Shown one piece after another: positions 1 through 7,150 of a stretch of DNA of 10,064 nucleotides (the first letter of the stretch is position 1; the number at the start of each line of letters is the position of its first letter). The translations under genes and the position numbers were made by a program. Source of the DNA: Rhodobacteraceae bacterium UBA6141 (GTDB lineage Bacteria; Pseudomonadota; Alphaproteobacteria; Rhodobacterales; Rhodobacteraceae); contig DIVD01000020.1 of the NCBI GenBank assembly GCA_002423245.1, positions 12,513 to 22,576 of the forward strand, written 5' to 3'. The notes under the pieces are model-generated. The model did no database searches. It worked only from the letters and a program-made list of their open reading frames with translations, and had not been told where the DNA came from.

Positions 1-182
1 GTCACCTGCACCCCGCCGGTGCCCCAGCCATAGGGCATCGGCATCTCGCGGCTGGCAAAGGGCACCTGATAGCCGGGGATCGCCACGGCCTTGAGGATCG
101 CACGGCGGATCATCCGCTTGGTCTCCTCGTCGAGATAGGCGAAGTTGTAGTCGGTGCTGTATCCGGTGGCGGCGTCAGACAT
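1..182 (-). CDS. phnJ: PhnJ, carbon-phosphorus lyase (N-terminal part, runs off the left edge)
   Basis: PhnJ is the radical-SAM enzyme of the C-P lyase complex. It cleaves the C-P bond of 5-phosphoribosyl-1-phosphonate to release the alkane and cyclic ribose phosphate. Only the first 60 residues are present. They read MSDAATGYSTDYNFAYLDEE and continue through TKRMIRRAILKAVAIPGYQV and ASREMPMPYGWGTGGVQVT, which I recognise as the highly conserved PhnJ start. The iron-sulfur cysteines lie beyond the window. The ATG at 182-180 is preceded by a strong GGAGG (189-193) six bases upstream, embedded in the last codons of phnI. It overlaps the phnI stop region by 8 nt (175-182), so translation is probably coupled. 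Identity is secure; the 3' end is unseen. Confidence 0.95.
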   Translation of the reverse strand, partial: MSDAATGYSTDYNFAYLDEETKRMIRRAILKAVAIPGYQVPFASREMPMPYGWGTGGVQV

Positions 183-1299
183 CGGCGGCCTCCTCATCGG
201 CCCCGATCGCTTCGGCCCCGATCGCTTCGGCGCGGATCGCTTCGGCGCGGATCTTGCGGACCAGCTCCAGCTCCGACTGGAAATCGACGTAGTGGGGCAG
301 CTTGATATGCTCCAGAAAGCCGGTCGCCTGGATGTTGTCGGAATGCATCAGCACGAACTCCTCGTCCTGGGCGGGGGCGCCGGCGCTGTCTTCGCCAAGC
401 TCGCGCCAGCGAAGCGCGCGATCGACGAGCGCCATGGAAATGGCCTTGCGTTCGTTCTGCGCGAAGGTCAGCCCGTAACCCCTTGTGAACTGCGGAGGTT
501 CCGTCTTGGAGCCCTTGAACTGGTTGACGGTCTCGCATTCCGTCAATTCCAGCTCGCCGATCTGCACCGCGAAGCCAAGCTCGGGGATTTCCATTTCGAC
601 GCAGCAGGTTCCGATGCGAAGCTCACCCACGAAGGCATGGTTGCGCGCATAACCCCGCTGCGTGGAATAGGCCATCCCCAGCACGAACCCCTCATCCCCC
701 CGCGCCAGCGACTGCAACCGCAGCGCGCGGCTGGCCGGAAGCTCCAGCGGCTCGCGCGTGAGATCGCCTGGCGCGGTGTCGGAGGCCGGTTCCTGCTCGA
801 TCAGCCCGTCGCGGTTCAGAAAGCCGGTGACATGCGGCACGGGGGCGGGCGCGGGCGCGGCGGGCGCGCCGGGGGCGGGCGGCACCTCGCCCCCGGCCAT
901 CAGGGTGAAGTCCAGCAGGCGGTGGGTGTAGTCGAAGGTCGGCCCCAGCACCTGCCCGCCCGGCAGATCCTTGAAGGTCGCCGACACCCGGCGCAGGCAG
1001 TCCATCGCCGCGGTGTCCACCGGGCGCGAGGCGCCGAAGCGGGGCAGCGTGGTGCGATAGGCGCGGATCAGGAACACCGCCTCGATCAGATCGCCGCGGG
1101 CCTGCTTGATCGCCAGCGCGGCAAGGTCCGGGTCGTAGAGCGAGCCCTCGGCCATCACCCGGTTGACCGAGAGCGCCAGTTGCTCGCGGATCTGCGCAAC
1201 GCCGAGTTCGGGCACCGAGGGATCGCCGCGCCGTTCCTCTGCCAGCCAGGCATGGGCATTGTCGATGGCCCGCTCGCCGCCCTTTACCGCCACATACAT
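175..1299 (-). CDS. phnI: PhnI, C-P lyase core subunit (phosphonate ribosyl-triphosphate synthesis)
   Basis: PhnI is the nucleosidase-type subunit of the cytoplasmic PhnGHIJ core. With PhnG, H and L it swaps the adenine of ATP for a phosphonate, giving ribose-1-phosphonate 5-triphosphate. The 374-residue product begins MYVAVKGGERAIDNAHAWLA, the family signature. Other conserved blocks are PGGQVLGPTFDYTHRLLDFT (113-132), the AYSTQRGYARNHAF region (210-223), FTRGYGL (271-277) and QDEEFVLMHSDN (311-322). I chose the ATG at 1297-1299 because it matches the family start, has GAGG seven bases upstream, and overlaps the phnH stop as TGATG; longer in-frame starts lie inside phnH. Two oddities are an Ala/Pro-rich linker at 139-156, and a C-terminal tail after residue 350 made of 5-residue repeats (RAEAI, RAEAI, GAEAI, GAD). 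The tail makes it about 20 residues longer than the E. coli protein. Confidence 0.97.
   Translation of the reverse strand: MYVAVKGGERAIDNAHAWLAEERRGDPSVPELGVAQIREQLALSVNRVMAEGSLYDPDLAALAIKQARGDLIEAVFLIRAYRTTLPRFGASRPVDTAAMDCLRRVSATFKDLPGGQVLGPTFDYTHRLLDFTLMAGGEVPPAPGAPAAPAPAPVPHVTGFLNRDGLIEQEPASDTAPGDLTREPLELPASRALRLQSLARGDEGFVLGMAYSTQRGYARNHAFVGELRIGTCCVEMEIPELGFAVQIGELELTECETVNQFKGSKTEPPQFTRGYGLTFAQNERKAISMALVDRALRWRELGEDSAGAPAQDEEFVLMHSDNIQATGFLEHIKLPHYVDFQSELELVRKIRAEAIRAEAIGAEAIGADEEAADV
201..254. repeat. 15-bp tandem repeat in the 3' end of phnI
   Basis: Three full 15-bp units lie head to tail at 201-215, 216-230 and 231-245. The first two are identical (CCCCGATCGCTTCGG on the plus strand) and the third differs at two positions (CGCGGATCGCTTCGG). 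A partial fourth unit continues to about 254. The period is a multiple of three, so the reading frame is kept. On the minus strand the array encodes repeated (R/G)AEAI pentapeptides at the PhnI C-terminus. It looks like replication-slippage expansion of one original unit. Confidence 0.9.
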
Positions 1300-1868
1300 C
1301 AGATCGCCTCGACTTTGCTGGTCCGGGGGAGCGCCGCCAGCAGGCTGCCGGCGGTGAAGAAGAAATCGAGCCCGAGCGGGAACAGCCGGGCGTTCTGCAC
1401 GAAGGCTTCGGTCTCGGGCAGGGACAGATGCGCGCTGTCCCTGATCCCCGGCCCGGTCAGCCGCGCGCCGGAGCTGGCCAGCGCCGGCATCTCCACGATC
1501 AGCGTGGCGGAGCGGTCGGGATAGTCGGCGCGGCCGAGGGCAAAGCGGTCCAGCGGCTGCAGCGAGTCCCATGTGCCAAGCGCGAACACCGCCTGCCCCG
1601 GCGCCACGATCGGCGCGCCGGTGTGGAAGGTGATCCAGTCGCGCAGGGCGGGCGTGTCATGCGAGGGCGCAAGGCAAAGCCCGGTGGTGGTGTCGGCGAG
1701 CGTCAGCACCAGCGCGCCAGCGGCGGGCGAGAGCGGCGCGGGCGGCGCGGCGCCGGCGAGCTGATGCAGGCTGCCGGGCCGCGCCATTGCCTCGAGGCAG
1801 GCGCGGAAGGCGCGGGCCGCCTCGCGCGGGGTATCGGCGAAGCCGCCGGAAAGGGCCATGCCGTCCAT
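1299..1868 (-). CDS. phnH: PhnH, C-P lyase core subunit
   Basis: PhnH is the structural partner of PhnG, I and J in the C-P lyase core complex and is required to form the ribosyl-triphosphate phosphonate. The product is 189 residues, close to the E. coli length. Recognisable blocks are the ARAFRACLEAMARPG stretch near the N-terminus (18-32), VLTLADTTTGLCLAP (54-68), FHTGAPIV (81-88), RLTGPGI (136-142) and the C-terminal FPLGLDFFFTAGSLLAALPR (163-182). The ATG at 1866-1868 overlaps the phnG stop as TGATG, and a GGGGGAGG ribosome binding site lies just upstream inside phnG. An in-frame TTG one codon earlier is a less likely start. The 3' end overlaps the phnI start by one base. Confidence 0.95.
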   Translation of the reverse strand: MDGMALSGGFADTPREAARAFRACLEAMARPGSLHQLAGAAPPAPLSPAAGALVLTLADTTTGLCLAPSHDTPALRDWITFHTGAPIVAPGQAVFALGTWDSLQPLDRFALGRADYPDRSATLIVEMPALASSGARLTGPGIRDSAHLSLPETEAFVQNARLFPLGLDFFFTAGSLLAALPRTSKVEAI

Positions 1869-2341
1869 CAATCCTCCCCCCGCGCCAGGGTGAAGAACTC
1901 CACCCTCGTCGCCGCGGCCTTGCCGGCGCGGGCGGCGCGGTCTGCCTCTGCCGCCGCCGCGAGCGGCGCCAGCACCGCGGCGCGCACCTCCCCCGCCCTT
2001 GGCCCCTGCATCAGCGCATCGACCAGCGCCGCGCGGGTGGCATGGGCCTTGTCGCGGCCCTGCACCCAGGCATGGCCGACCTCGCCGGTGGCCAGCCGCA
2101 GCGTGCAGCGCGTCACCGTCATCTCGCCCAGGTTGAAGGGCGCGCCGCTGCCGCCCATGCGGCCGCGCACCATCACCGCCCCGGTTTCGGGCGCCCTCGC
2201 CCAGTCATGCGCGGGCAGGTCCAGCCCCTGCATCGCCGCGGCGAGCCGGGTCGGCCGGGCGCGGGCCAGAAGGCCCATCCACCGCTGCCGGGCGGCGGTG
2301 TCCGCGGCGGGCGGCGCGAGATCGGAACGGGCCGTGGTCAT
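1868..2341 (-). CDS. phnG: PhnG, C-P lyase core subunit
   Basis: PhnG is a small subunit of the cytoplasmic C-P lyase core, working with PhnH, PhnI and PhnL in the first step of phosphonate breakdown. The 157-residue product carries the conserved RQRWMGLLARA segment (18-28), PETGAVMVRGRMGGSGAPFN (51-70), GHAWVQGRDKAHATRAALVD (89-108) and the terminal RVEFFTLARGED, all matching the family pattern. It is the first gene of the minus-strand phn operon. The ATG at 2339-2341 lies 125 bp from the divergent phnF start. Its ribosome binding site is weak (GCGAGA), unlike those of phnH and phnJ. A longer in-frame start at 2452 would begin upstream of the promoter-like AT-rich island and has no family resemblance, so I rejected it. 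Confidence 0.95.
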   Translation of the reverse strand: MTTARSDLAPPAADTAARQRWMGLLARARPTRLAAAMQGLDLPAHDWARAPETGAVMVRGRMGGSGAPFNLGEMTVTRCTLRLATGEVGHAWVQGRDKAHATRAALVDALMQGPRAGEVRAAVLAPLAAAAEADRAARAGKAAATRVEFFTLARGED

Positions 2342-2390
2342 CGGGGCATCTCGCGGTTGCAGGGGGCAGACATCTTGCCGGCCTGTCGGT

Positions 2391-2415
2391 TTATATATAC
2401 AACTAGACAAGTCAA
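2391..2415. promoter_or_regulatory. AT-rich divergent promoter/operator island between phnG and phnF
   Basis: This is the only strongly AT-rich stretch in the gap. On the minus strand, toward phnG, a TTGACT -35-like hexamer (2410-2415) is followed after a short 12-14 nt spacing by TATATA/TATAAA. On the plus strand, toward phnF, the same stretch offers TATATA or TATACA as a -10. Superimposed are two direct TTGTnTA half-sites on the minus strand: TTGTCTA (2404-2410) and TTGTATA (2396-2402), 8 bp apart. ACTTGTCTAG resembles half of the TGGTCTAGACCA-like palindromes bound by some GntR/HutC regulators. I infer a PhnF operator that would shut both directions. Spacing and half-site logic are read by eye, with no binding data. 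Confidence 0.5.
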
Positions 2416-2466
2416 TAGCCGCGCCCCCCGAGTCGCACAACCCCGTTTGCATGAAGTTTTGGTGAC

Positions 2467-3177
2467 ATGGCCCGCACCCCGCTCTGGACCTCGATCTGCG
2501 AGGCGCTGACCGCCGAGATCGGCGCCGGGCATTATGCGCCGGGCGCGAGGCTGCCCTCGGAGGCGGATCTGTCGGCGCGTTTCGGCGTGAACCGCCATAC
2601 CGTGCGGCGGGCGCTGGCGGCGATGGCCGAGGCGGGGCTGGTCCATGCGCGGCGCGGCGCGGGGGTGTTCGTGGCCGCGCGGCCGATGGACTATCCGCTG
2701 GGGCGGCGCACGCGGCTGCACCAGAACCTTGCCGCCTCGGGGCGCACGGCCGCGCGCGAGGTGCTGGCGCTGGAGACGCGGCAGGCGGGCGCGCGCGAGG
2801 CGGCGGCGCTGGGGTTGCCGGAGGGCGCGCAGGTCGTGGCCTATGAGGGGATCTCGCTGGCGGACGGGCTGCCGCTGGCGGTGTTCCGCTCGGTCTTTCC
2901 CGCCGCCCGCTTCCCCGGCCTGATCGGCGCGCTGCGCGAGACGCACTCGGTCACGCGGGCGCTCGCCGCCGAGGGGCTGGACGATTACACCCGCGCCGAG
3001 ACCCGGCTGACCGCCAAGCGCGCCACGGCGACGCAGGCGCTGCACCTGCGCATCCGCGAGGGCGACCCGATCCTGCGCAGCGTCGCGATCAACGTCGATG
3101 CCGGGGGGCGCCCGGTGGAATACGGGCACACATGGTTCGCGGGCGACCGGGTGACGCTGACCGTGGCGCCCGACTGA
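2467..3177 (+). CDS. phnF: PhnF, GntR/HutC-family repressor of the phn genes
   Basis: This is a DNA-binding transcription regulator that probably represses the C-P lyase genes until phosphorus starvation or a phosphonate-derived signal relieves it. The 236-residue product has an N-terminal winged helix-turn-helix at about 5-70, with the GntR pattern LPSEADLSARFGVNRHTVRR (29-48), then ALAAMAEAGLVHARRGAGVF. A UTRA effector domain follows (about 80-232), including the expected RSVFPAARFP (141-150) and the terminal GGRPVEYGHTWFAGDRVTLT (213-232). The start is the ATG at 2467; a later start would cut the HTH. It is divergent from phnG and upstream of phnM, which supports PhnF over other HutC paralogues. 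The effector cannot be read from sequence. Confidence 0.9.
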   Translation: MARTPLWTSICEALTAEIGAGHYAPGARLPSEADLSARFGVNRHTVRRALAAMAEAGLVHARRGAGVFVAARPMDYPLGRRTRLHQNLAASGRTAAREVLALETRQAGAREAAALGLPEGAQVVAYEGISLADGLPLAVFRSVFPAARFPGLIGALRETHSVTRALAAEGLDDYTRAETRLTAKRATATQALHLRIREGDPILRSVAINVDAGGRPVEYGHTWFAGDRVTLTVAPD

Positions 3178-3287
3178 AGGCGTGCTCGCGCTTGGGTTGT
3201 GGCCATGTCATACCCGCGATACAGAAAGGGTTTATCCACAGGCAACCAGCCGTCAGCAAACGCCCCAGCAGCCGCCGCGAGTCGCCC

Positions 3288-4466
3288 ATGTCCCTGTTGC
3301 CCCCCCTGCGCCTCGTCGGCGCCCAGACCCTGCGCGACGGCGAGATGCAGCGCCGGTCGCTGGCGATCGCCGGCGGGCGGATCACCAAGGGCCCGCTGCC
3401 CGAGGTGGACATGTCGGGCTTCTACCTGATGCCGGGGATCATCGACCTGCATGGCGATGCGTTCGAGCGGCATGTCGCGCCGCGCCCCTCGGCCCCGTTC
3501 GATCTGGTGCAGGGGCTGGCGAGCGCCGACCGCGAGGCGGCGGCGAATGGGGTGACGACCGCCTTCTTCGCGCAGGGCTGGAGCTGGGAGGGCGGGCATC
3601 GCGGCCCCGACCATGCCGAGCGGGTGATGCTTGCGCTCGATGCCTACGGCCCCCGCGCGCTGACCGACATCCGCCTGCAGATCCGCGCCGAGACGCATCT
3701 GGTCGAGGCCGGGGCGCGGCTGATCGCGGCGGTGGAGCGGCACCGGATCGGCTATGTGGTGTTCAACGACCATCTGGGCGAGGCGCTGGAGATGGCCGCG
3801 CGCGACCCGGCGGGCCTGGCGCTCTGGGCGCGCAAGCTCGGCACCAGCGCCGAGGCGCACCGGGCGGCGGTGGAGGCGGCGGCGGCGCGGGCGCGCGAGG
3901 TGCCGCGGCACCTGTGCACGCTGGCCGAGGCCTTCGACCGGCTGGGGGTGCTTTACGGCAGCCATGACGACCCCGATGGCGAGACGCGCGAGCGGTTCTC
4001 GATGATCGGGGCGCGGATCGCGGAATTTCCGACCGCGCGCAAGGCGGCGGCGGCGGCGAAGGCGATGAACGACCCGGTGCTGATGGGCGCGCCCAACGTG
4101 GTGCGCGGCGGCAGCCAGTCGGGCAATGTCGCGGCGACCGACCTGATCGCGGCGGGGCTCTGCGACGCGCTGGTGTCCGATTACCATTACCCGGCGCTGG
4201 TTCAGGCGGTCTGGACGCTGGTGGACCGCGGGATGATGAGCCTGCCGAAGGCCTGGGCGATGATCTCGGCCCGGCCGGCCGAGATCCTGCGGATGCCCGA
4301 CCGGGGGGTGCTGGATTTCGGGCGCCGCGCCGATGTGACGGTGCTCAACGCGGCCACCCGGCAGGTGGAGGCGACCATCGCGGGCGGCCGGCTGACCTAT
4401 CTGGCCGGCGAGGCCGGGCGGCGGTTCATGGCCGGGCAGCCGCCGCTGCGGCTGGCGGCGGAATAG
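3288..4466 (+). CDS. phnM: PhnM, ribose 1-methylphosphonate 5-triphosphate diphosphatase
   Basis: PhnM is an amidohydrolase-superfamily metalloenzyme. It removes pyrophosphate from alpha-D-ribose 1-phosphonate 5-triphosphate, giving the 5-phosphate substrate of PhnJ. The product is 392 residues, near the usual size. Metal-site candidates are H55 and D57 in IIDLHGDAFERHVAPRP (51-67), RAETHL (133-138), H226 in YGSHDDPDGETRERF (223-237) and D298 in VSDYHYPALVQAV (296-308). GAPNVVRGGSQSGN (267-280) is another PhnM block. The start at 3288 follows the family pattern. An in-frame extension back to 3132 would overlap phnF and is unlikely. The 110-bp gap after phnF shows no strong ribosome binding site or clear promoter, so phnM is either cotranscribed with phnF or has its own weak promoter. 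In E. coli phnM sits after phnL, so this order is rearranged. Confidence 0.95.
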   Translation: MSLLPPLRLVGAQTLRDGEMQRRSLAIAGGRITKGPLPEVDMSGFYLMPGIIDLHGDAFERHVAPRPSAPFDLVQGLASADREAAANGVTTAFFAQGWSWEGGHRGPDHAERVMLALDAYGPRALTDIRLQIRAETHLVEAGARLIAAVERHRIGYVVFNDHLGEALEMAARDPAGLALWARKLGTSAEAHRAAVEAAAARAREVPRHLCTLAEAFDRLGVLYGSHDDPDGETRERFSMIGARIAEFPTARKAAAAAKAMNDPVLMGAPNVVRGGSQSGNVAATDLIAAGLCDALVSDYHYPALVQAVWTLVDRGMMSLPKAWAMISARPAEILRMPDRGVLDFGRRADVTVLNAATRQVEATIAGGRLTYLAGEAGRRFMAGQPPLRLAAE

Positions 4467-4469
4467 CGG

Positions 4470-5222
4470 TCATCCCTGCGGCTCCAGCGTGTCGAGCGGC
4501 TGGAACACCAGCCCCTCCGCCGTCTCCTCCAGATACGCGCGGATGCCGAAGACGGCGCCGAGCAGGCCCGGGGTCAGCACCGCGCGCGGTGCGCCGTCGG
4601 CGACCGGACGGCCGCGCGCCAGCACGATCAGCCGGGTGCAGTGCCGCGCGGCAAGGCCAAGGTCGTGCAGCGCAGCGACGACCGCGCCGCCCTCTGCCGC
4701 AAGGCTGGCGAAAACGCGCATCGTGGCGATCTGCGCGGCGGGGTCGAGCCCGGCGATGGGCTCGTCCGCCAGCAGCAGCGGCGCCTCCTGCGCCAGCGCG
4801 CGGGCGATCAGGGCGCGGGCCTGCTCGCCGCCCGAAAGCCGGGTCGCGGCGCGGTCGCGGAAGGCCGTCAGCCCCATCCGGGCCAGCGCCCGCTCGACGG
4901 CGCCCGCGTCATCCAGCCCGCGCCCCTGATGCGGGATGCGCCCGAGCCGCACCAGATGCGCGACGCTGATCCCCCAGGCGATCTCGCGCGATTGCGGAAG
5001 CCAGGCCGCGGCGCGGGCGCGCGCCGAAGGCGGCATCGCGGCCAGCGAGGAATGGCCGCTGGCCGGCAGCAGGCCGAGCGCGCCGCGCAGCAGCGAGGTC
5101 TTGCCGGCGCCGTTGGGGCCGATCAGCCCGACGCATTCGCCGGGGGCGATGGCCAGGCTCACGCCCTCGACCACCGGGCAGGGGCCGCGCGTCACCGTGA
5201 AGTTCTCGAGCGTCAGCAGCAC
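4470..5222 (-). CDS. btuD: BtuD-like ABC transporter ATPase (cobalamin import)
   Basis: This is the cytoplasmic ATPase that powers vitamin B12 import through the BtuC permease. It is a single 250-residue nucleotide-binding domain with all hallmarks: Walker A GPNGAGKT (35-42), Q-loop Q77 in WLPQSRE, signature LSGGEQ (129-134), Walker B LLLADEP (149-155) and H-loop H186 in AALHDLGLAARH. Starting at GTG 5222 puts it directly after the btuC TAG stop, with GGAGG five bases upstream inside btuC. It is last in the operon. The fold alone would equally fit a FecE/siderophore ATPase; the B12 assignment rests on the riboswitch and btuB upstream. Its stop lies 3 bp from that of phnM. Confidence 0.85.
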   Translation of the reverse strand: MLLTLENFTVTRGPCPVVEGVSLAIAPGECVGLIGPNGAGKTSLLRGALGLLPASGHSSLAAMPPSARARAAAWLPQSREIAWGISVAHLVRLGRIPHQGRGLDDAGAVERALARMGLTAFRDRAATRLSGGEQARALIARALAQEAPLLLADEPIAGLDPAAQIATMRVFASLAAEGGAVVAALHDLGLAARHCTRLIVLARGRPVADGAPRAVLTPGLLGAVFGIRAYLEETAEGLVFQPLDTLEPQG

Positions 5223-6212
5223 CTACGCCTCCCGCGCCATGCGGCGCACGAGGTGCAAAAAGAACGGCGCGCCGACCAGCGCGGTCAGCACCCCCAGCTT
5301 CAGGTCACGCTCGGGCGCGACGACGCGGGTGGCGATGTCGGCGGCCAGCAGGATCGCGGCGCCGGTCAGCGCCGCGGCGGGCAGCAGCCGCGAGGGGCGC
5401 GCGCCGACCGCGCCGCGCATCAGGTGCGGCGCAACGAGGCCGACGAAGCCCACCGCCCCCGCGACGGCGACCGAGGCGCCGACCAGCGCCGCCACCCCCA
5501 GCACCAGCTTCAGCCGCAGGCGGGTGAGGCTGATGCCAAGGCTCGCCGCCGCATCCTCGCCCAGCGTCAGCGCATCGAGGCCGCGCCCGGTGGTGCCGAT
5601 CAGCGCGGCGCCGGCGGCAAGGAAGGGCAGCGCCAGCGCGACATGCAGCATCGAGCGGTCGGCGAGCGAACCCATCATCCAGAACACGATCTCGGAGGCC
5701 GCATAGGGGTTCGGCGCGAGGTTCAGCACCAGCGAGGTCAGCGCCCCCGCCAGCGACGACACCGCGATCCCGGCGAGGATCAGCGACAGCGCGGTGCCGC
5801 GCGGCCCCGCCAGCGCCAGGATCACCCCGACCGACAGCCCGGCCCCCGCCAGCGCCATCAGCGGCAGCGCCAGCGCGAAGCCGGCATAGAGGCCCGAATG
5901 GATCGCCAGCACCGCGCCAAGCGCCGCGGCGGCAGAGGTGCCGATCAGCCCCGGTTCCGCCAGCGGGTTGCGCAAGAAGCCCTGCATCGCCGCCCCCGCC
6001 AGCCCCAGCGCGGCGCCGATGGCAAGGCCGAGGATCGCGCGCGGCAGGCGGATCTCGCGCATCACCAGCACCTCGGCGCCGCCCTGCCCCGTCAGCAGCG
6101 CCATGAGCCCCCGGCCCGGCGGAATGCCGGCGGGGCCGACCAGCAGCGAGGCCGCGAACAGGCAGGCCACCAGCGCCAGCAGCGCGGGGATCAGGCGGGG
6201 GGGGCGGGTCAT
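5223..6212 (-). CDS. btuC: BtuC-like FecCD-family permease (cobalamin import)
   Basis: This is the inner-membrane permease through which cobalamin passes from BtuF to the cytoplasm. The 329 residues form about ten hydrophobic segments, starting with LIPALLALVACLFAASLLVG (7-26). Family blocks include RLPRAILGLAIGAALGLAGA (55-74) followed by AMQGFLRNPLAEPGLIG (75-91), FWMMGSL (177-183), LGEDAAASLGI (217-227), which is the cytoplasmic coupling loop to the ATPase, GFVGLVAPHLMR (255-266), and the ending LGVLTALVGAPFFLHLVRR (306-324). The ATG at 6210-6212 overlaps the btuF stop as ATGA, with GGAAAG just upstream. Siderophore permeases share this architecture, so specificity is inferred from the operon. 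Confidence 0.87.
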   Translation of the reverse strand: MTRPPRLIPALLALVACLFAASLLVGPAGIPPGRGLMALLTGQGGAEVLVMREIRLPRAILGLAIGAALGLAGAAMQGFLRNPLAEPGLIGTSAAAALGAVLAIHSGLYAGFALALPLMALAGAGLSVGVILALAGPRGTALSLILAGIAVSSLAGALTSLVLNLAPNPYAASEIVFWMMGSLADRSMLHVALALPFLAAGAALIGTTGRGLDALTLGEDAAASLGISLTRLRLKLVLGVAALVGASVAVAGAVGFVGLVAPHLMRGAVGARPSRLLPAAALTGAAILLAADIATRVVAPERDLKLGVLTALVGAPFFLHLVRRMAREA

Positions 6213-7150
6213 TCGCTTTCCATCCGGCGGCGAAGGTCCGTCAGCGCGGCGATGGCGTCAAGCACGGCCGGAGTGGCGCAGATCCAGTCGCGATGCGCGA
6301 CCACATCGGCGCGGCGCAGCGCCGCCAGCGCCGGATGCGACAGCACCGCCTGCGCGCGGGCGGCGCGGGCGCCGGGGCGGCCGGTCTCGGTGATGACGAC
6401 CTCGGGCGCCGACATCACCAACACCTCGAGCGGCATCCGCCCGCCGAAGTCGAGCCCGTGCGCGGTGGCGATATTGTCGAAGCCTGCCGCCTCCAGCACC
6501 TGCCCTTCCAGCGTGCGGGCGCCCGAGGCATAGCTGTTCTCCGCGTAAAGCGCGGCGCGGGGCCGGCGCGCGGGCGGCGGCGTGGTCAGCGCGGCAAGGC
6601 GCGCATCGAAGGCGGCCAGCAGTTCGGCGGCGCGCTGCGGATGGCCAAGCGCCGCGCCCATCGCGGTGATCGCGGCGCGCAGTTCGCCCATCGTGGCGCC
6701 GGGGGGATAGGTTTCGACGTGAAGCCCGAGCCGCGCCAGCATCGACAGCGTGGCGGGCGAAGAGAAGGTGGAGGCCAGCACCAGATCGGGGCGCAGAAGG
6801 TAGATCTCCTCGGCCCGGCCCCGGTTGGCCGGATAGGCGGCGGCCCGATCCGCCATCACCGAAGCCGAGGGGTCCGAGGCCATCCAGGACAGCGACACGA
6901 TCTGCGCGGGGTCGGCGAGCAGCAGCGCAAGCTGGTCGGTGCAGAGATTCATGGAGACGACGCGCGCGGGGGCCACGGCCGGGGTCTCGGCGCGGCTCCC
7001 CGCGGGGGTCTCGGTCACGCTGTCGGGGCGGGCGGCGGCGGGTGCAAGCGCCAGCACCACCGCCAGCACCACGGCAAGCGCGGCCGCTGCCTTGCGGGCA
7101 AGGGCCGCGCCCGAAGGCCGGAGATCAGAAGCTGCGGCGCAGGCCGACAT
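6209..7150 (-). CDS. btuF: BtuF-like periplasmic cobalamin-binding protein
   Basis: This is the periplasmic receptor that takes cobalamin released from BtuB and delivers it to BtuCD. With the ATG at 7148-7150 the product is 313 residues. A basic start (RPSGAALARK, 11-20) and the hydrophobic run AAAALAVVLAVVLALA (21-36) form a signal peptide with likely cleavage after APAAA (about residue 40). An Ala/Pro-rich spacer precedes the mature fold, which has class III binding-protein features: RVVSMNLCTDQLALLLADP (63-81), EEIYLLRPDLVLAS (114-127), LARLGLHVETYP (138-149) and VVITETG (251-257). The start is uncertain. This ATG overlaps btuB by 26 nt and has only a weak binding site, but no ATG occurs between the btuB stop and the signal peptide core. 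Iron-complex binding proteins are the main alternative. Confidence 0.83.
   Translation of the reverse strand: MSACAAASDLRPSGAALARKAAAALAVVLAVVLALAPAAARPDSVTETPAGSRAETPAVAPARVVSMNLCTDQLALLLADPAQIVSLSWMASDPSASVMADRAAAYPANRGRAEEIYLLRPDLVLASTFSSPATLSMLARLGLHVETYPPGATMGELRAAITAMGAALGHPQRAAELLAAFDARLAALTTPPPARRPRAALYAENSYASGARTLEGQVLEAAGFDNIATAHGLDFGGRMPLEVLVMSAPEVVITETGRPGARAARAQAVLSHPALAALRRADVVAHRDWICATPAVLDAIAALTDLRRRMESE

Noticed and set aside
154..1524. Long plus-strand frame opposite phnI
   Set aside because: PhnI on the minus strand is unmistakable. The plus-strand product is an unrecognisable shadow.
3206..3212. TGTCATA resembling half a Pho box upstream of phnM
   Set aside because: No second TGTCA-type half appears at the 11-bp spacing on either side, so a PhoB site is not supported.
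3232..3240. Perfect DnaA-box sequence TTATCCACA upstream of phnM
   Set aside because: It is a single copy without a cluster of boxes, an AT-rich unwinding element or origin genes nearby. It is worth only a note as a possible DnaA titration or regulatory site.
3132..3287. N-terminal extension of phnM back to 3132
   Set aside because: It would overlap the end of phnF, adds 52 residues without family similarity, and PhnM proteins begin close to the ATG at 3288.
4641..6533. 630-codon open frame on the plus strand opposite btuD and btuC
   Set aside because: It is dominated by Arg, Gln and His with no domain signature, while the minus strand has clear Walker motifs and FecCD blocks over the same bases.
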